A stretch of 64,000 nucleotides of DNA from Microbacterium sp. 67-17 (GCF_001898325.1 NZ_MKTR01000034.1:124001-188000); one strand, 5' to 3'; positions 47,715 through 56,680 are shown, counted from the first letter of the stretch. A program made the numbers and translations. Notes: a model not told the origin generated them from the letters alone.

Positions 47715-49280
47715 TCACCCGGCGACCACCAACTCGGCGGCGCGCTCGGCGATCGCGACGGTCGGGGCCTGCGTATTCGCGGTCGGGATGATCGGCATGA
47801 CCGAGGCATCCGCGACCCAGAGGCCCTCGAGTCCTCGCACACGCAGCCCGAGGTCGACCACGGCCAGCTCGTCGGTGCCGATGCGGGCGGTGCCGACGCC
47901 GTGGAAGAAGCTCCCGACGTTCTCGCGCACGAACTGCACGCGCTCGGCGCGATCGGTCATCGACGGCGGAGGCGTCAATGGCTCCGGATGCAGGTCGGCA
48001 TACGCGGGGCCGGCGACGAGTTCTTGCGCGACATCCATCGCCTCGACCATCGCGACGAGATCCTTCGGGTCGGCGAGGTAGTTCGGCTGGAACTCGGGCG
48101 GCACCGCAGGATCAGCCGATCGCACGCGCACCCACCCGACCGAGCGCGACCCGTAGAGCCCCGGCACGAGCGCGAACATCCGATCGCCGCCGAGGTCGTA
48201 GCGTGCGTGCAGGGCCTCGTCGCCCCGCGAGCCGTGCGCGATGACGGTGTGCAGGTCGGGTCCGCGCTCGGCGTAGGAGCTCCGCCAATTGAGCATCGTG
48301 CCGCCGCCGTTGCCGATCACGGGGCCGAGCCCGTCGCGGGCGCGGAAGTTCACGCCCAGCACGAGCGGATGGTCTTGGAAGTTCTCGCCGACGCCCGACA
48401 GGGCGTGCCGGGGACGGATGCCGACACCCGCCAACCGGTCGGGATCACCGATCCCCGACAGCTGCAGCAGGCGCGGGGTGTCCATGGCGCCGGCGGCCAG
48501 CACGATGCGGTCTGCGGTTGTTGTCACTTCGCGACCGTCGATGAGGTGCGTGACGCCGGTCGCGCGGGAACCGGCGAGGTCGATCCGGTGCACGGGACTG
48601 TCGACGAGCACGTCGAGGTTCGGGCGCGTCAGCGCGGGCTCGAGGTAGGCGCGGGCGGTGCTCCAGCGTTCGAACGATCCGTCGGGGCCCTCGATGGCGT
48701 TGTAGTCGGCGAACACGGCGCCTTCGTTCGACGGGCCGTTGGCGTCATCCAGCACGGGCAGTCCGCGCGCGGCTGCGGCATCCAGGAGCGCCGTCGCGAT
48801 CGGATGCACGCGAGACAGCGGCGCCACACGCACTGGTCCGTCCAGGCCGCGGTGCGCGGGGTCTCCGCCCGGGCGGGCCTCGGAGCGGCGGAAGTAGGGG
48901 AGAAGGTCGTCGTAGCCCCAGCCGGTGGCGCCGGCATCCGCCCACGCGTCGTAGTCGGCGCGGGCGCCGCGGTACCAGAGCATCGCGTTGGTCGACGAGC
49001 TGCCGCCGAGCACGCGCCCGCGGGGCATTGCGATCGAGCGCCCCAGCACGTGCGGGGTCGGTGCCGAGCGGTAGCCGTAGTCGAGGGGCCCGCCGATGAG
49101 GGCGTCCCAATGCGCGGCATCCAGGACCTCGGCAAGGCCCCGGTGGTCGGGGCCCGCCTCGATGAGCAGGACGCGCGCGTCGGGGTCTTCACTCAGGCGC
49201 GCCGCCAACACGCATCCGGCAGCTCCGGCGCCCACGACGAGGTAGTCGTAGGCGCCGGTCGGGGCCGCGACGACGCCCAT
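47715..49280 (-). CDS. GMC family FAD oxidoreductase (choline dehydrogenase-like)
   Basis: 521 residues. FAD-binding YDYLVVGAGAAGCVLAARLSED, GMC signature PRGRVLGGSSSTNAMLWYRG, signature 2 LAAGAMDTPRLLQLSGIGD, active-site region SFFHGVGTARIG and the C-terminal PTANTQAPTVAIAERAAEL. It oxidises an alcohol to an aldehyde. ATG 49280 is used; the frame upstream is not family-like. It lies 13 bp after the TPP enzyme beta gene, last in a minus-strand catabolic set. Confidence 0.92.
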   Translation of the reverse strand: MGVVAAPTGAYDYLVVGAGAAGCVLAARLSEDPDARVLLIEAGPDHRGLAEVLDAAHWDALIGGPLDYGYRSAPTPHVLGRSIAMPRGRVLGGSSSTNAMLWYRGARADYDAWADAGATGWGYDDLLPYFRRSEARPGGDPAHRGLDGPVRVAPLSRVHPIATALLDAAAARGLPVLDDANGPSNEGAVFADYNAIEGPDGSFERWSTARAYLEPALTRPNLDVLVDSPVHRIDLAGSRATGVTHLIDGREVTTTADRIVLAAGAMDTPRLLQLSGIGDPDRLAGVGIRPRHALSGVGENFQDHPLVLGVNFRARDGLGPVIGNGGGTMLNWRSSYAERGPDLHTVIAHGSRGDEALHARYDLGGDRMFALVPGLYGSRSVGWVRVRSADPAVPPEFQPNYLADPKDLVAMVEAMDVAQELVAGPAYADLHPEPLTPPPSMTDRAERVQFVRENVGSFFHGVGTARIGTDELAVVDLGLRVRGLEGLWVADASVMPIIPTANTQAPTVAIAERAAELVVAG

Positions 49281-49293
49281 CAGCCGCGGCCCA

Positions 49294-49911
49294 TCAGTTG
49301 TGCTCGCTGGGGCCCATGATCGTGACGCCCTCGATCTTCTCGACGTGGCGCACGAAGATGTACTTGTCTTCGCGGCCGTCCGAGTGCTTGCGCTTGATGC
49401 CGGGCTGCAAAATGCCGTCGGTCTTGGCCACGACGATGTACGGCTCGGTCGCGGCAAGGCCGGCGGCGCAGTGCGCGTCGAACTCCTCGAGAGTGTGCGC
49501 CGTGAAGGCCTTCTCGACCCCGGCGCCGCGGGCGATCGCGGCGAGGTCGACGCGTCCCTTCGCGGTGTGGGTCGCGGGCCCGCCGATCGACTGGTACTGC
49601 TCGTTGTCCCACACGACGATGAAGAGGTTCTCGGGTCTCTCGTTGCCGAGCGTCGCGAGAATGCCGAGGTTGAAGAGCAACCCGCCATCCGTGTCGAGCG
49701 AGACGATCTGGCGGTGGGGCAGGCCGACGGCCAGGCCGAAGGCCTCACCGCTGACGCATCCGAGCTGCTGCTGGAACAGGCTCGCCTCGCGCATGTGCGG
49801 GGCGGCGTTGTACCACTCGTCGACGGCGCCGCCGAGGGAGAGGATGACGAGAGCGTCGTCGGTGAGGCGCTTGCCGAGAAGCTCCATGGCCTCGAATCTG
49901 CTGTAGCTCAT
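49294..49911 (-). CDS. TPP-dependent decarboxylase, beta (TPP-binding) subunit
   Basis: 205 residues of the sulfopyruvate/phosphonopyruvate decarboxylase beta type. The TPP/Mg motif is SLDTDGGLLFNLGILATLG followed by DNEQYQSIGG. The N-terminal AVDEWYNAAPHMREASLFQQQLGC is not typical of ComE, so the substrate may differ. Its start overlaps the alpha subunit stop by 4 bp. Confidence 0.85.
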   Translation of the reverse strand: MSYSRFEAMELLGKRLTDDALVILSLGGAVDEWYNAAPHMREASLFQQQLGCVSGEAFGLAVGLPHRQIVSLDTDGGLLFNLGILATLGNERPENLFIVVWDNEQYQSIGGPATHTAKGRVDLAAIARGAGVEKAFTAHTLEEFDAHCAAGLAATEPYIVVAKTDGILQPGIKRKHSDGREDKYIFVRHVEKIEGVTIMGPSEHN

Positions 49912-50408
49912 CGGACGAGCCCTCCTCCCAGGACGATGGCGGCGTGGTAATACGACGAATAGGCCGTCTCATAGGCATCCACGACCGCCTGCTCGATCTC
50001 ATCGACTTCGCGCACGATGCGGTACGGGGTGCGGAGGGCTCCCAGCAGCGGCTCCATCGTGATGCCGTGCGGGATCGCCCACCAGTTGTTCTCGCCCAGC
50101 TCGCCCCGGTAGCTCATGATCATGACGACCGGGATGCCGGCGCCGAGGCCCAGCCGCGCGAGGTGCTCGGTCGCGGCGCGCAGGCCCGAGTTCTCCATGA
50201 CCAGCACGGCGCGCTTGCCCGAGAGAAACACGCCGCCGGCGATCGCGGCGCCCTCGCCCTCGTTCGTCACGGGGATCGTACGGATGTCGGGATCGGCATC
50301 CAGCGCAGGGTAGAGCTCTTTGAGGAGCGAGTCGGGAAGGTAGGTCGCGACGCTCACGCCGGCTCGCTTGAGCCCGCGGATCACCGCCTCGACGGCTTCG
50401 GTCTTCAT
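49908..50408 (-). CDS. TPP-dependent decarboxylase, alpha (Pyr) subunit
   Basis: 166 residues. Pyrimidine-binding domain of a split thiamine diphosphate enzyme: TYLPDSLLKELYP, VTNEGEGAAIAGGVFLSGKRAVLVMENSGL with the Glu that activates TPP. ComD-like (sulfopyruvate decarboxylase alpha) in size. ATG 50408 begins the domain. Together with the beta subunit it should decarboxylate a 2-oxo acid to an aldehyde. Confidence 0.87.
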   Translation of the reverse strand: MKTEAVEAVIRGLKRAGVSVATYLPDSLLKELYPALDADPDIRTIPVTNEGEGAAIAGGVFLSGKRAVLVMENSGLRAATEHLARLGLGAGIPVVMIMSYRGELGENNWWAIPHGITMEPLLGALRTPYRIVREVDEIEQAVVDAYETAYSSYYHAAIVLGGGLVR

Positions 50409-50489
50409 CGTGCGTTTCCGTTCGTCATCGGATGCTGGGGGTGGGGCTGGAGTTGGCGTCTGGGTGGGGCGATGTGTCTGCAGCTCCCC

Positions 50490-50829
50490 TTCGTTTGCCG
50501 CAACACGCCGCGCGCTGGTGGGCGCGTTGACGATTTGGGGCAAGCGAAGGCGGGTCGCCTGGTCTCGGGGCTCGGTAGTCCCGCTTCGTTTGCCGCAACA
50601 CGCCGCGCGCTGGTGGGTGCGTTGACGATTTGCGCCAAGCGAAGGGGCCGTCGGGCCCCGGGGCTTTGCCGGCCCCCTTCATTTGCCGCAACACGCCGTG
50701 CGCCGGTGGGGCATGGCGCGGTTTGCGGCACACGAAGGGGCTGTCGGGCCCCGGGCCGCTGTCGTCCCCCTTCAATTGTCGCGACACGCCGTGCGCCGGT
50801 GGGGCATGGCGCGCTTTGCGGCAAGCGAA
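50490..50829. repeat. Family 2 59-bp inverted repeats, 4-copy array
   Basis: The 427-bp gap between the FMN monooxygenase and decarboxylase alpha genes (both minus strand) holds copies at 50490-50548, 50585-50643, 50678-50736 and 50771-50829, with gaps of 36, 34 and 34 bp. Each begins TTCRWTTGYCGCRACACGCC and three end in AAGCGAA (the third CACGAA). Left and right ends are partly complementary. The gaps are GC-rich and contain GGGCCCCGGG-type palindromes. Bases 50409-50489 show nothing else. Confidence 0.88.
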
Positions 50830-50835
50830 TGCGGG

Positions 50836-52251
50836 TCATGTCGCGGAGAGCGGCTCGGTGACGGATACCTCGGGCGAGGCATCCGTCACAGAGAGGCGGT
50901 GCGCGCGGTGAGTCGGGGCGAGGCGCGGTGATCCGCTGACGCGTTCGCGCAGGGTCACGCCCGGCGGGCGCCCGGCGCGACCGCGCTCGACGAGGATCGG
51001 CAGCACGAGCTCGATGAACGCCTCGTACGACGCCGGTCCGCCGAAGGTGGGCTCGAGCATGAGGCCGTCCAGGCCCGATCCGTCGACTGTCGCGATGATC
51101 TCGTCAGCGACCTGCTCGGGCGAGCCGGTGATCTGGAATCCGCGGATCGCCTTCGTGCGGAACTGGTCGAGCACGGCACGCACCCGGATGTCGGGATCGG
51201 TGCGTGCGTAGCGATTGATGAGGGTCTGTCCGAGGTCGGTGTGGAGGTCGGCGACGCGGGTGTCGGGGTCGATGCCGGTGAGGTCGATGCCGGTGATGCC
51301 GGCGAACATCACCGCGGCGTCATCCAGCCCCAGCACTGCCTCGTACTGGGCGCGCAGCTCGCGCGCCTCGGCCTCGGTCGGCGCGACCGTCACGGTCATG
51401 CCGCTGATGACCTTGACGTCTTCGGGCCGGCGGCCCTGCCGCACCGCCTGCTCGCGGATGTCGGCGACATGGGCCGCGGCGGTGGCGATCGACTGCCCCT
51501 GGATGAAGACGGCCTCGGCGTTGCGGGCGGCGTACGCCCGGCCGCGATCCGACGTGCCGGCCTGGAAGAGCACCGGGGTCCGCTGCGGAGTAGGAGGCAC
51601 GGCGAAGATGCCGGCGGCCCGCTGATACGTCCCGTCGACCTCGACGCGGTGCAGCATGCTCGGGTCGGCATACGTGCCGGTGGCGCGGTCGCGGAGTTCG
51701 GCATCCTCGTCCCAGGAGTGCTCCCAGAACCGCAGGCAGGTGTCGAGGAACTCGTCGGCGGCGTCATACCGCTCGTCGTGCGTGAGCTTTTGCGTGACCC
51801 CGAACAGCTCGTCGGTGGTGGCCTGGGAGGAGCCGGTCACGACGTTCCAGCCGATGCGTCCGCCCGTGAGCCGGTCGAGGGTCGCGAAGCGCCGAGCCGT
51901 GCCGTAGGGCTTTTCGACGGTGGTCGGCGAGGTCACGACGAACGCCAGCTCGCTGGTCGCGTGGGCAAGCGCCGCGATCGCGAGCATGGGGTCAAGGGCC
52001 GGGAACTGGATGCCGTGCGCGGCGACCTCGCGCGGCATCTGTCCCCCGAGGGTGGCGTAGCCGTAGGTGTCGGCGAAGAAGAGGAAGTCGAAGCCCGCCT
52101 CGTCGAGGGTGCGTGCCAGGCCGAGCCAGTAGCCCAGGTCGTCCCAGTCGTCGCCGCGGCCGCGCGGGTCGGTCCAGGTCGGCATCCCGTTGTTGGGGTT
52201 CATCATTTCGAACGCGCCGAGCAATATGCGCCCGGAGGAATGAGCGGTCAC
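50836..52251 (-). CDS. FMN-dependent monooxygenase (NtaA/SnaA/DszA family)
   Basis: 471 residues, LLM-class flavin monooxygenase of the nitrilotriacetate/desulfurisation group. Features: GRILLGAFEMMNPNNGMPTW at the start, FDFLFFADTYGYATLGG, GRIGWNVVTGSSQATTDELFG and RGFQITGSPEQVADEI. It uses reduced FMN from a reductase not present here. GTG 52251 overlaps the aldehyde dehydrogenase stop (GTGA). The C-terminal 40 residues are unusual and reach to within 7 bp of a 59-bp repeat. Confidence 0.9.
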   Translation of the reverse strand: MTAHSSGRILLGAFEMMNPNNGMPTWTDPRGRGDDWDDLGYWLGLARTLDEAGFDFLFFADTYGYATLGGQMPREVAAHGIQFPALDPMLAIAALAHATSELAFVVTSPTTVEKPYGTARRFATLDRLTGGRIGWNVVTGSSQATTDELFGVTQKLTHDERYDAADEFLDTCLRFWEHSWDEDAELRDRATGTYADPSMLHRVEVDGTYQRAAGIFAVPPTPQRTPVLFQAGTSDRGRAYAARNAEAVFIQGQSIATAAAHVADIREQAVRQGRRPEDVKVISGMTVTVAPTEAEARELRAQYEAVLGLDDAAVMFAGITGIDLTGIDPDTRVADLHTDLGQTLINRYARTDPDIRVRAVLDQFRTKAIRGFQITGSPEQVADEIIATVDGSGLDGLMLEPTFGGPASYEAFIELVLPILVERGRAGRPPGVTLRERVSGSPRLAPTHRAHRLSVTDASPEVSVTEPLSAT

Positions 52252-53750
52252 AGCACCATCACCACCGTCTTCGTCTCCAGATAGTTCTCCAGGCCCTGCG
52301 GCCCGTTCTCGTAACCCCAGCCCGACTCCTTGTGCCCGCCCTTGGGCAGTTCGGGGCCGAGGAAGGAGTGGCAGTTGACCCACACCGTGCCGGCCTCGAG
52401 CTGCGCGGCGATGCGGTGTCCGTTGCTCAGGCCCTCGGTCCAGACGCTCGCCGCCAGCCCGTAGGGGGAGTCGTTGGCCCACCCGACCACCTCGTCGAGG
52501 TCGTCGAACGGGGTGACGACGGCGACGGGTCCGAAGATCTCTTCGCGCATGAGGCGCATCTGCGGGGTCACGTCGGTGAGCACGGTGGGCGTATAGAAGG
52601 TGTCGCCCTCACGGATGCCGCCACTCACGACCCGCGCACCTTCGGCGCGGCCCTCGTCGACGTAGCCGGCCACCCGGTCGGCCTGCGCCTTGCTGACGAG
52701 CGGCCCGAGGTCGGTGCCCTCGGCGAGGCCGTGCCCGAGGTGCAGGCCGGTGCCGAAGTCGGCCATCCCGGCGATGACGTCGTTGTAGACATCCCGGTGC
52801 GCGTAGATGCGGGCGCTGGCGACGCACACCTGGCCGCCGTTGTCGAAGATGCCGCGCGAGACGCCGTCGATCGCGGCGGGCAGGTCGGCGTCGGGCATGA
52901 TGATCGACGGCGACTTGCCGCCGAGCTCGAGGGTGAGGCGGGCCAGGCGCGTGCCGGCTGACTGCACGAGGCGTTTGCCGACGGCGGTCGAGCCGGTGAA
53001 GGCGACCTTGTCGACATCCGGATGCTCCGCCAAAGCCTGCCCGGCCTCGTGACCGTACCCCGTGATGATGTTGAGCACCCCGGCGGGCAGGCCCGCCTCG
53101 AGCATGAGCTGGCCGAGGTAGATCGCGGTGAGGGGGGTGTTCTCGGCGGGCTTGAGCACGATCGTGCAGCCGGCGGCGAGGGCGGGGGCGAGCTTCATGG
53201 CCGTCATGATGAGCGGAGAGTTCCACGGCACGATCGCCCCGACGACCCCGACCGGCTCGCGGCGCGTGTAGGCGAAGACCTCTTTGCCGGGAGGAGTGCG
53301 CGACAGCGACGTCGGGATCGTGTCGCCGAGGATCTTCGTCGGCCAGCCCGCGTAGTAGCGGAACTGATTGATCGCCGCCGGCACCTCCCCGAACCGCGAG
53401 GTGCGCAGCGACTTGCCCTGGTCGAGCGTCTCGAGCTGCGCGAGGTCGTCGAGGTGCTCGGTCATGAGGTCGGCGATGCGCCACAGCAGCGCGCCGCGGT
53501 CGGCGGGCCGCATCTCACGCCAGGCCGACGAGCGCAGAGCGCCCTTCGCGGCGCGGACCGCTCTGTCGACATCCGGCGCGGTGCCGCGGGCCACTTCGGC
53601 AAGGGCGGATCCGGTGGCGGGGTCGATCGTGGTGAAGGTCGCGCCATCGGATGCCGGGAGCCAATCGCCGTCGATCAATAGCTCCGTGCGCCCCGACGCC
53701 AGAAATTCCTGCACGCGCGGGCGCAGGGTGAACTCGTCAGTGTTCGTCAC
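52248..53750 (-). CDS. Aldehyde dehydrogenase
   Basis: 500 residues, NAD(P)-dependent ALDH. Catalytic Glu in LTLELGGKSPSI, catalytic Cys in DNGGQVCVASARIY, and EIFGPVAVVTPFDD and SFLGPELPKGGHKESGWGYENG near the end. It is first in the minus-strand set with FMN monooxygenase, TPP decarboxylase and GMC oxidase, and would oxidise an aldehyde from one of these. Substrate unknown. Confidence 0.93.
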   Translation of the reverse strand: MTNTDEFTLRPRVQEFLASGRTELLIDGDWLPASDGATFTTIDPATGSALAEVARGTAPDVDRAVRAAKGALRSSAWREMRPADRGALLWRIADLMTEHLDDLAQLETLDQGKSLRTSRFGEVPAAINQFRYYAGWPTKILGDTIPTSLSRTPPGKEVFAYTRREPVGVVGAIVPWNSPLIMTAMKLAPALAAGCTIVLKPAENTPLTAIYLGQLMLEAGLPAGVLNIITGYGHEAGQALAEHPDVDKVAFTGSTAVGKRLVQSAGTRLARLTLELGGKSPSIIMPDADLPAAIDGVSRGIFDNGGQVCVASARIYAHRDVYNDVIAGMADFGTGLHLGHGLAEGTDLGPLVSKAQADRVAGYVDEGRAEGARVVSGGIREGDTFYTPTVLTDVTPQMRLMREEIFGPVAVVTPFDDLDEVVGWANDSPYGLAASVWTEGLSNGHRIAAQLEAGTVWVNCHSFLGPELPKGGHKESGWGYENGPQGLENYLETKTVVMVL

Positions 53751-53964
53751 ACCGCGATGCTACGGGGCAATCATTGATTGCTCATGGCTATCACGTTTCG
53801 AGGGTGTTTCAGGGGCCCGGAGCAGCCGTGTCCGCGCAACTCAACGGGCTGGTCGTCCTTGCACTGTCCAAGTACGAAGTCTGTTGCGTGTGTCTTCCGC
53901 TCACATTCGGGCTGCTGGAGAACCGGCTTGGGCGCGACGGTCTCGTGGCCCTTGTGCAGTATCT

Positions 53965-54936
53965 TCACGTGAAGGCAAGGATGCTCCATTGGACGCCCAA
54001 GTCCCGGGCAATAGTCGCCAGCTCCGCTGATGCTCGAACTGCCTCGACTTCGTTCGGCGAGACTCGCTTCAGGTCTTCCTCGATCGCCTTATCTTCGGCT
54101 TCGGACCGTGCCCGGACGCGCGCAGCTAGTTTTGCCTTGCGGGAATCTACGAGCGCGCGCACCTTCTTCGCCTCAACGGCGTCGAGAACGATCTCACGGC
54201 CAAAGTCTTCTGACTTCGGAGAATGGTCGGCCGAGGTCTCAGCACTGTCCATGAAGGCTTCGCCACTTTCAGCAGCTGTCCACGGGCCGGCGGGGTTGGG
54301 CTTCCCAGCTTGGGGTCGGTTGCGTTGATAGGTCCACCGTCGGTGGTAGGGATCCGGTCCCCGGTGATCAGCAAGCTTCCTTGGTTCCACGAAGATCGAG
54401 TTGTCGAGCAGACGATTGGCGCTGAACAGTCCGTACAACTCGGACTTGGTCCAGACAGCTGGGCACGCATACCGCACGAGTGCAGCGGGCCCGAGCGAGG
54501 CCGCCAAGTGATCCAGGGCTGTGACCTGGTCGAAGTGGTACCCACCGCCCACGATGTTGTTCTCCGAGACGGTGAAGCGCAGGAACTCCTCGTCGCGTGG
54601 CCACAGTGCGGAGCGGTGCCCAATCTTGAAGTGCTCAGGGCGCTCGTACTGCAGAAACACATTCAGCAGACGAGTCGACGGTGCGAACGGCATCTTCAGC
54701 TGCGCGAGCTGGTCGGGTGTCGCTCCAGGTGCGCCTGGAGCGGTCCCGAAGAGCCGTCTGTGGAGACGGGTGTGGTCCCCGACGTGCGTCGCGAAGTCGA
54801 ATCCGAGAGTCTTCTCGAGCACCTGCCCGGGGCTGAAAACCTGAACGGTTCGTTTGCGGGCTCGCTGCTCCGAAACCAGCGCCACGTTTGCAAGTGTCTC
54901 GAACTCCTTTTCTTCGAACTCCGCCCAAACCGCCAT
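53965..54936 (-). CDS. Protein of unknown function, edge of accessory island
   Basis: 323 residues; no family recognised. The N-terminus (AVWAEFEEKEFETLANVALVSEQ) is acidic/helical. The middle (VFSPGQVLEKTLGFDFATHVG, PSTRLLNVFLQYERPEHFK, LFSANRLLDNSIFVEPRKLAD) looks globular and conserved-like. The C-terminal 90 residues are a charged helix rich in Lys/Arg/Glu (AKKVRALVDSRKAKLAARV). Base composition is lower in GC than the genes before it, and ordinary metabolic genes end here, so it marks the start of acquired DNA. A defence role is only suggested by position. Confidence 0.6.
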   Translation of the reverse strand: MAVWAEFEEKEFETLANVALVSEQRARKRTVQVFSPGQVLEKTLGFDFATHVGDHTRLHRRLFGTAPGAPGATPDQLAQLKMPFAPSTRLLNVFLQYERPEHFKIGHRSALWPRDEEFLRFTVSENNIVGGGYHFDQVTALDHLAASLGPAALVRYACPAVWTKSELYGLFSANRLLDNSIFVEPRKLADHRGPDPYHRRWTYQRNRPQAGKPNPAGPWTAAESGEAFMDSAETSADHSPKSEDFGREIVLDAVEAKKVRALVDSRKAKLAARVRARSEAEDKAIEEDLKRVSPNEVEAVRASAELATIARDLGVQWSILAFT

Positions 54937-55155
54937 CCCGACCTCTCATCCCGACAAGTTGCGCCGCTAGAGCAAGACCATCAGCCGAAGCTGCCCGAGT
55001 CTTGATACCAGCTACCGATTGTTCATGGTGTGTCTGACCGTGGCTAACGAGCACGCCCGTCTGGCCGCCGACGGCGACGCGATCCTCGAGTTGAATGACG
55101 CAAATCTAGAGCGAACCACGAGCGGTCAATGAGCTCCGACCGGGTCCGCGACAGT

Positions 55156-56259
55156 TCATGGCAGCACCGCTGCCAGATTCACCCTCTCGCGAAGCTTCCC
55201 AATCGGGCCACCCCAGATCTGGGTGCGGTGGGCCCATTGTCCTGCGACGACGCTTGGGGACACACCGAGTTCGGCAGCGATGGCACGTATGTCGGCTGGC
55301 GTCGTGGCTTCGTCGAGCGCCGCGCGGAAAGCGGGTGGAATAAGGTGCACTGCGGCGAAGTCGTTAGCGGCGACTTCCTGCGAGTCCGCGTTGTCGTCGG
55401 CCTTGAGTCCGTCGTCGACGAAGGTGCTCCGCTTCGGGTGCAACAAGACGTGTGCTATTTCGTGCAGGATCGTGAACCACAGGCCATCGAGCGAGTTGTA
55501 ACGGCTCGTGACCGCGATCAACGGCGTTCCATTGATCCAGCGAGATACTCCGCTTATTCGCGTGCTCTGGACTTCTGGAACGAATACGAGCACTACCCCT
55601 GCGTCGAGCAGGAGCTCCTGAGCATCCCGAAATGCCTCCTCAATGGGTTTCACAGTCAGGTATGGAATCGCTTGTGCGGCCAATCGCACCTTCTCGATGT
55701 CAAACGGCGGCGCCTTATCGATCCGATCGGCAGCGTGCCGCTCCGAGAGGCGCAACCACAGTGCGGTGAGATTCGCGTCGATCGCATACAGCTGGCTTCT
55801 CTTGTACGACGCCTGCGGCTCGAGCCATGTCTTCTCGAACGCCTTCGGCGACACCACACCGAAGAAGTCGAGCAGTTTCCCCGCGAGTTCGGCACCGCTG
55901 TCTGTCTTGGCAATGACGCCGCGCTCGATCAGGATCTGGCGCGGGAAGCCTGCAGCCCAGTCGGCGAACGCATCTAGGCCTTGCCGCTTGTGCGCCCGAG
56001 CCTGACGGGTCTGGTACGACGCCTCCAGTCGCGACCAGATCTCAGCCGAGGTGCCGAGGATCTGCTCGAGCATCACGGCAACATCCGGAGAAAGAGGAGC
56101 GGTCCCCTTGACGACGAGGTTGATGTGCTTCGTGCTCAGACCGGTGCGTGCGGCCAGCTGCGCTTGGCTGATCGAGCGTTGGTCGAGCTCACGCTGCAGG
56201 ATGCGTCCCGGGTGTGGGGCGAAGTCGAGATCGGCGTCTCGTGCGATGTAAGTGCTCAT
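55156..56259 (-). CDS. XRE-ImmA/IrrE metallopeptidase-like regulator
   Basis: 367 residues. Residues 14-75 are a HigA-like XRE helix-turn-helix (GRILQRELDQRSISQAQLAARTGLSTKHINLVVKG). Residues 195-330 are an ImmA/IrrE zinc-peptidase domain with HEIAH at 266-270 and Glu295 as third ligand. Such proteins cleave a partner repressor or act as ligand-sensing regulators in mobile elements and toxin-antitoxin loci. It follows a 117-residue gene by 9 bp and is divergent from the ubiquitin-like operon, whose promoter region holds two candidate binding sites. Confidence 0.9.
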   Translation of the reverse strand: MSTYIARDADLDFAPHPGRILQRELDQRSISQAQLAARTGLSTKHINLVVKGTAPLSPDVAVMLEQILGTSAEIWSRLEASYQTRQARAHKRQGLDAFADWAAGFPRQILIERGVIAKTDSGAELAGKLLDFFGVVSPKAFEKTWLEPQASYKRSQLYAIDANLTALWLRLSERHAADRIDKAPPFDIEKVRLAAQAIPYLTVKPIEEAFRDAQELLLDAGVVLVFVPEVQSTRISGVSRWINGTPLIAVTSRYNSLDGLWFTILHEIAHVLLHPKRSTFVDDGLKADDNADSQEVAANDFAAVHLIPPAFRAALDEATTPADIRAIAAELGVSPSVVAGQWAHRTQIWGGPIGKLRERVNLAAVLP

Positions 56260-56268
56260 GATTTCCGG

Positions 56269-56622
56269 TCAGCTCGCGCGCCGCAAGATTGACGCTCCCC
56301 GAACGTGGAGATCTTGAACGACCAGCGCTTCGGCGGCCGCGTAATCGGGCAGAGATGCTCGGCTGGCGATTGATTGCGGAACCCCGGCGGCGGTGAGTGG
56401 GCGTGCGTGCATGTCGACCTCCTCGATCGAGAGAGTTAGGTTCCCCGCCTGGACGTCCATGCGAACGCTCCGGAAGGAGGCGAGATCACCCAGACGTGGT
56501 GCTTCCGACACGAGGTGGATGAGATCCTCGGCCGCTCCAGCTTGGTTACCCGCAGCTGCGTGCAGGCGCGCACTGACTGTCAAGTAGCTCTCTAGTCGAG
56601 CGCTGAGCCAAGCGAACTTCAA
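56269..56622 (-). CDS. Small protein of unknown function upstream of XRE-ImmA
   Basis: 117 residues, no family recognised. Helix-rich N-terminal half (SARLHAAAGNQAGAAEDLIHLVSEAPRL), then strand-like SVRMDVQAGNLTLSIEEVDMHAR. It occupies the place where a HigB-type toxin usually precedes an XRE-ImmA/HigA gene, but shows no RelE/HigB features. Its start lies 3 bp from the first TTTACC-N5-GGTAAA box, so it should be controlled by the same regulator. It might be a partner or substrate of ImmA. Confidence 0.6.
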   Translation of the reverse strand: MKFAWLSARLESYLTVSARLHAAAGNQAGAAEDLIHLVSEAPRLGDLASFRSVRMDVQAGNLTLSIEEVDMHARPLTAAGVPQSIASRASLPDYAAAEALVVQDLHVRGASILRRAS

Positions 56623-56624
56623 GC

Positions 56625-56680
56625 TTTACCTCTTTGGTAAACGAAACATCTGGTACAATGGGATTTACCCGACAGGTACA
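56625..56680. promoter_or_regulatory. Paired operators around the divergent promoter of the ubiquitin-like operon
   Basis: Two similar inverted repeats: TTTACC-N5-GGTAAA (56625-56641) and TTTACC-N5-GGTACA (56664-56680), 39 bp apart centre to centre. Between them is a -10-like TACAAT (56654-56659) for plus-strand transcription; the second repeat covers the expected start site near 56666. The AT-rich boxes are unlike flanking DNA. The XRE-ImmA protein is the obvious candidate binder. Confidence 0.6.

Noticed and set aside
50490..50829. Small protein gene in the repeat array
   Set aside because: Frames there have no consistent start or codon pattern, and the repeat period is not a multiple of three.
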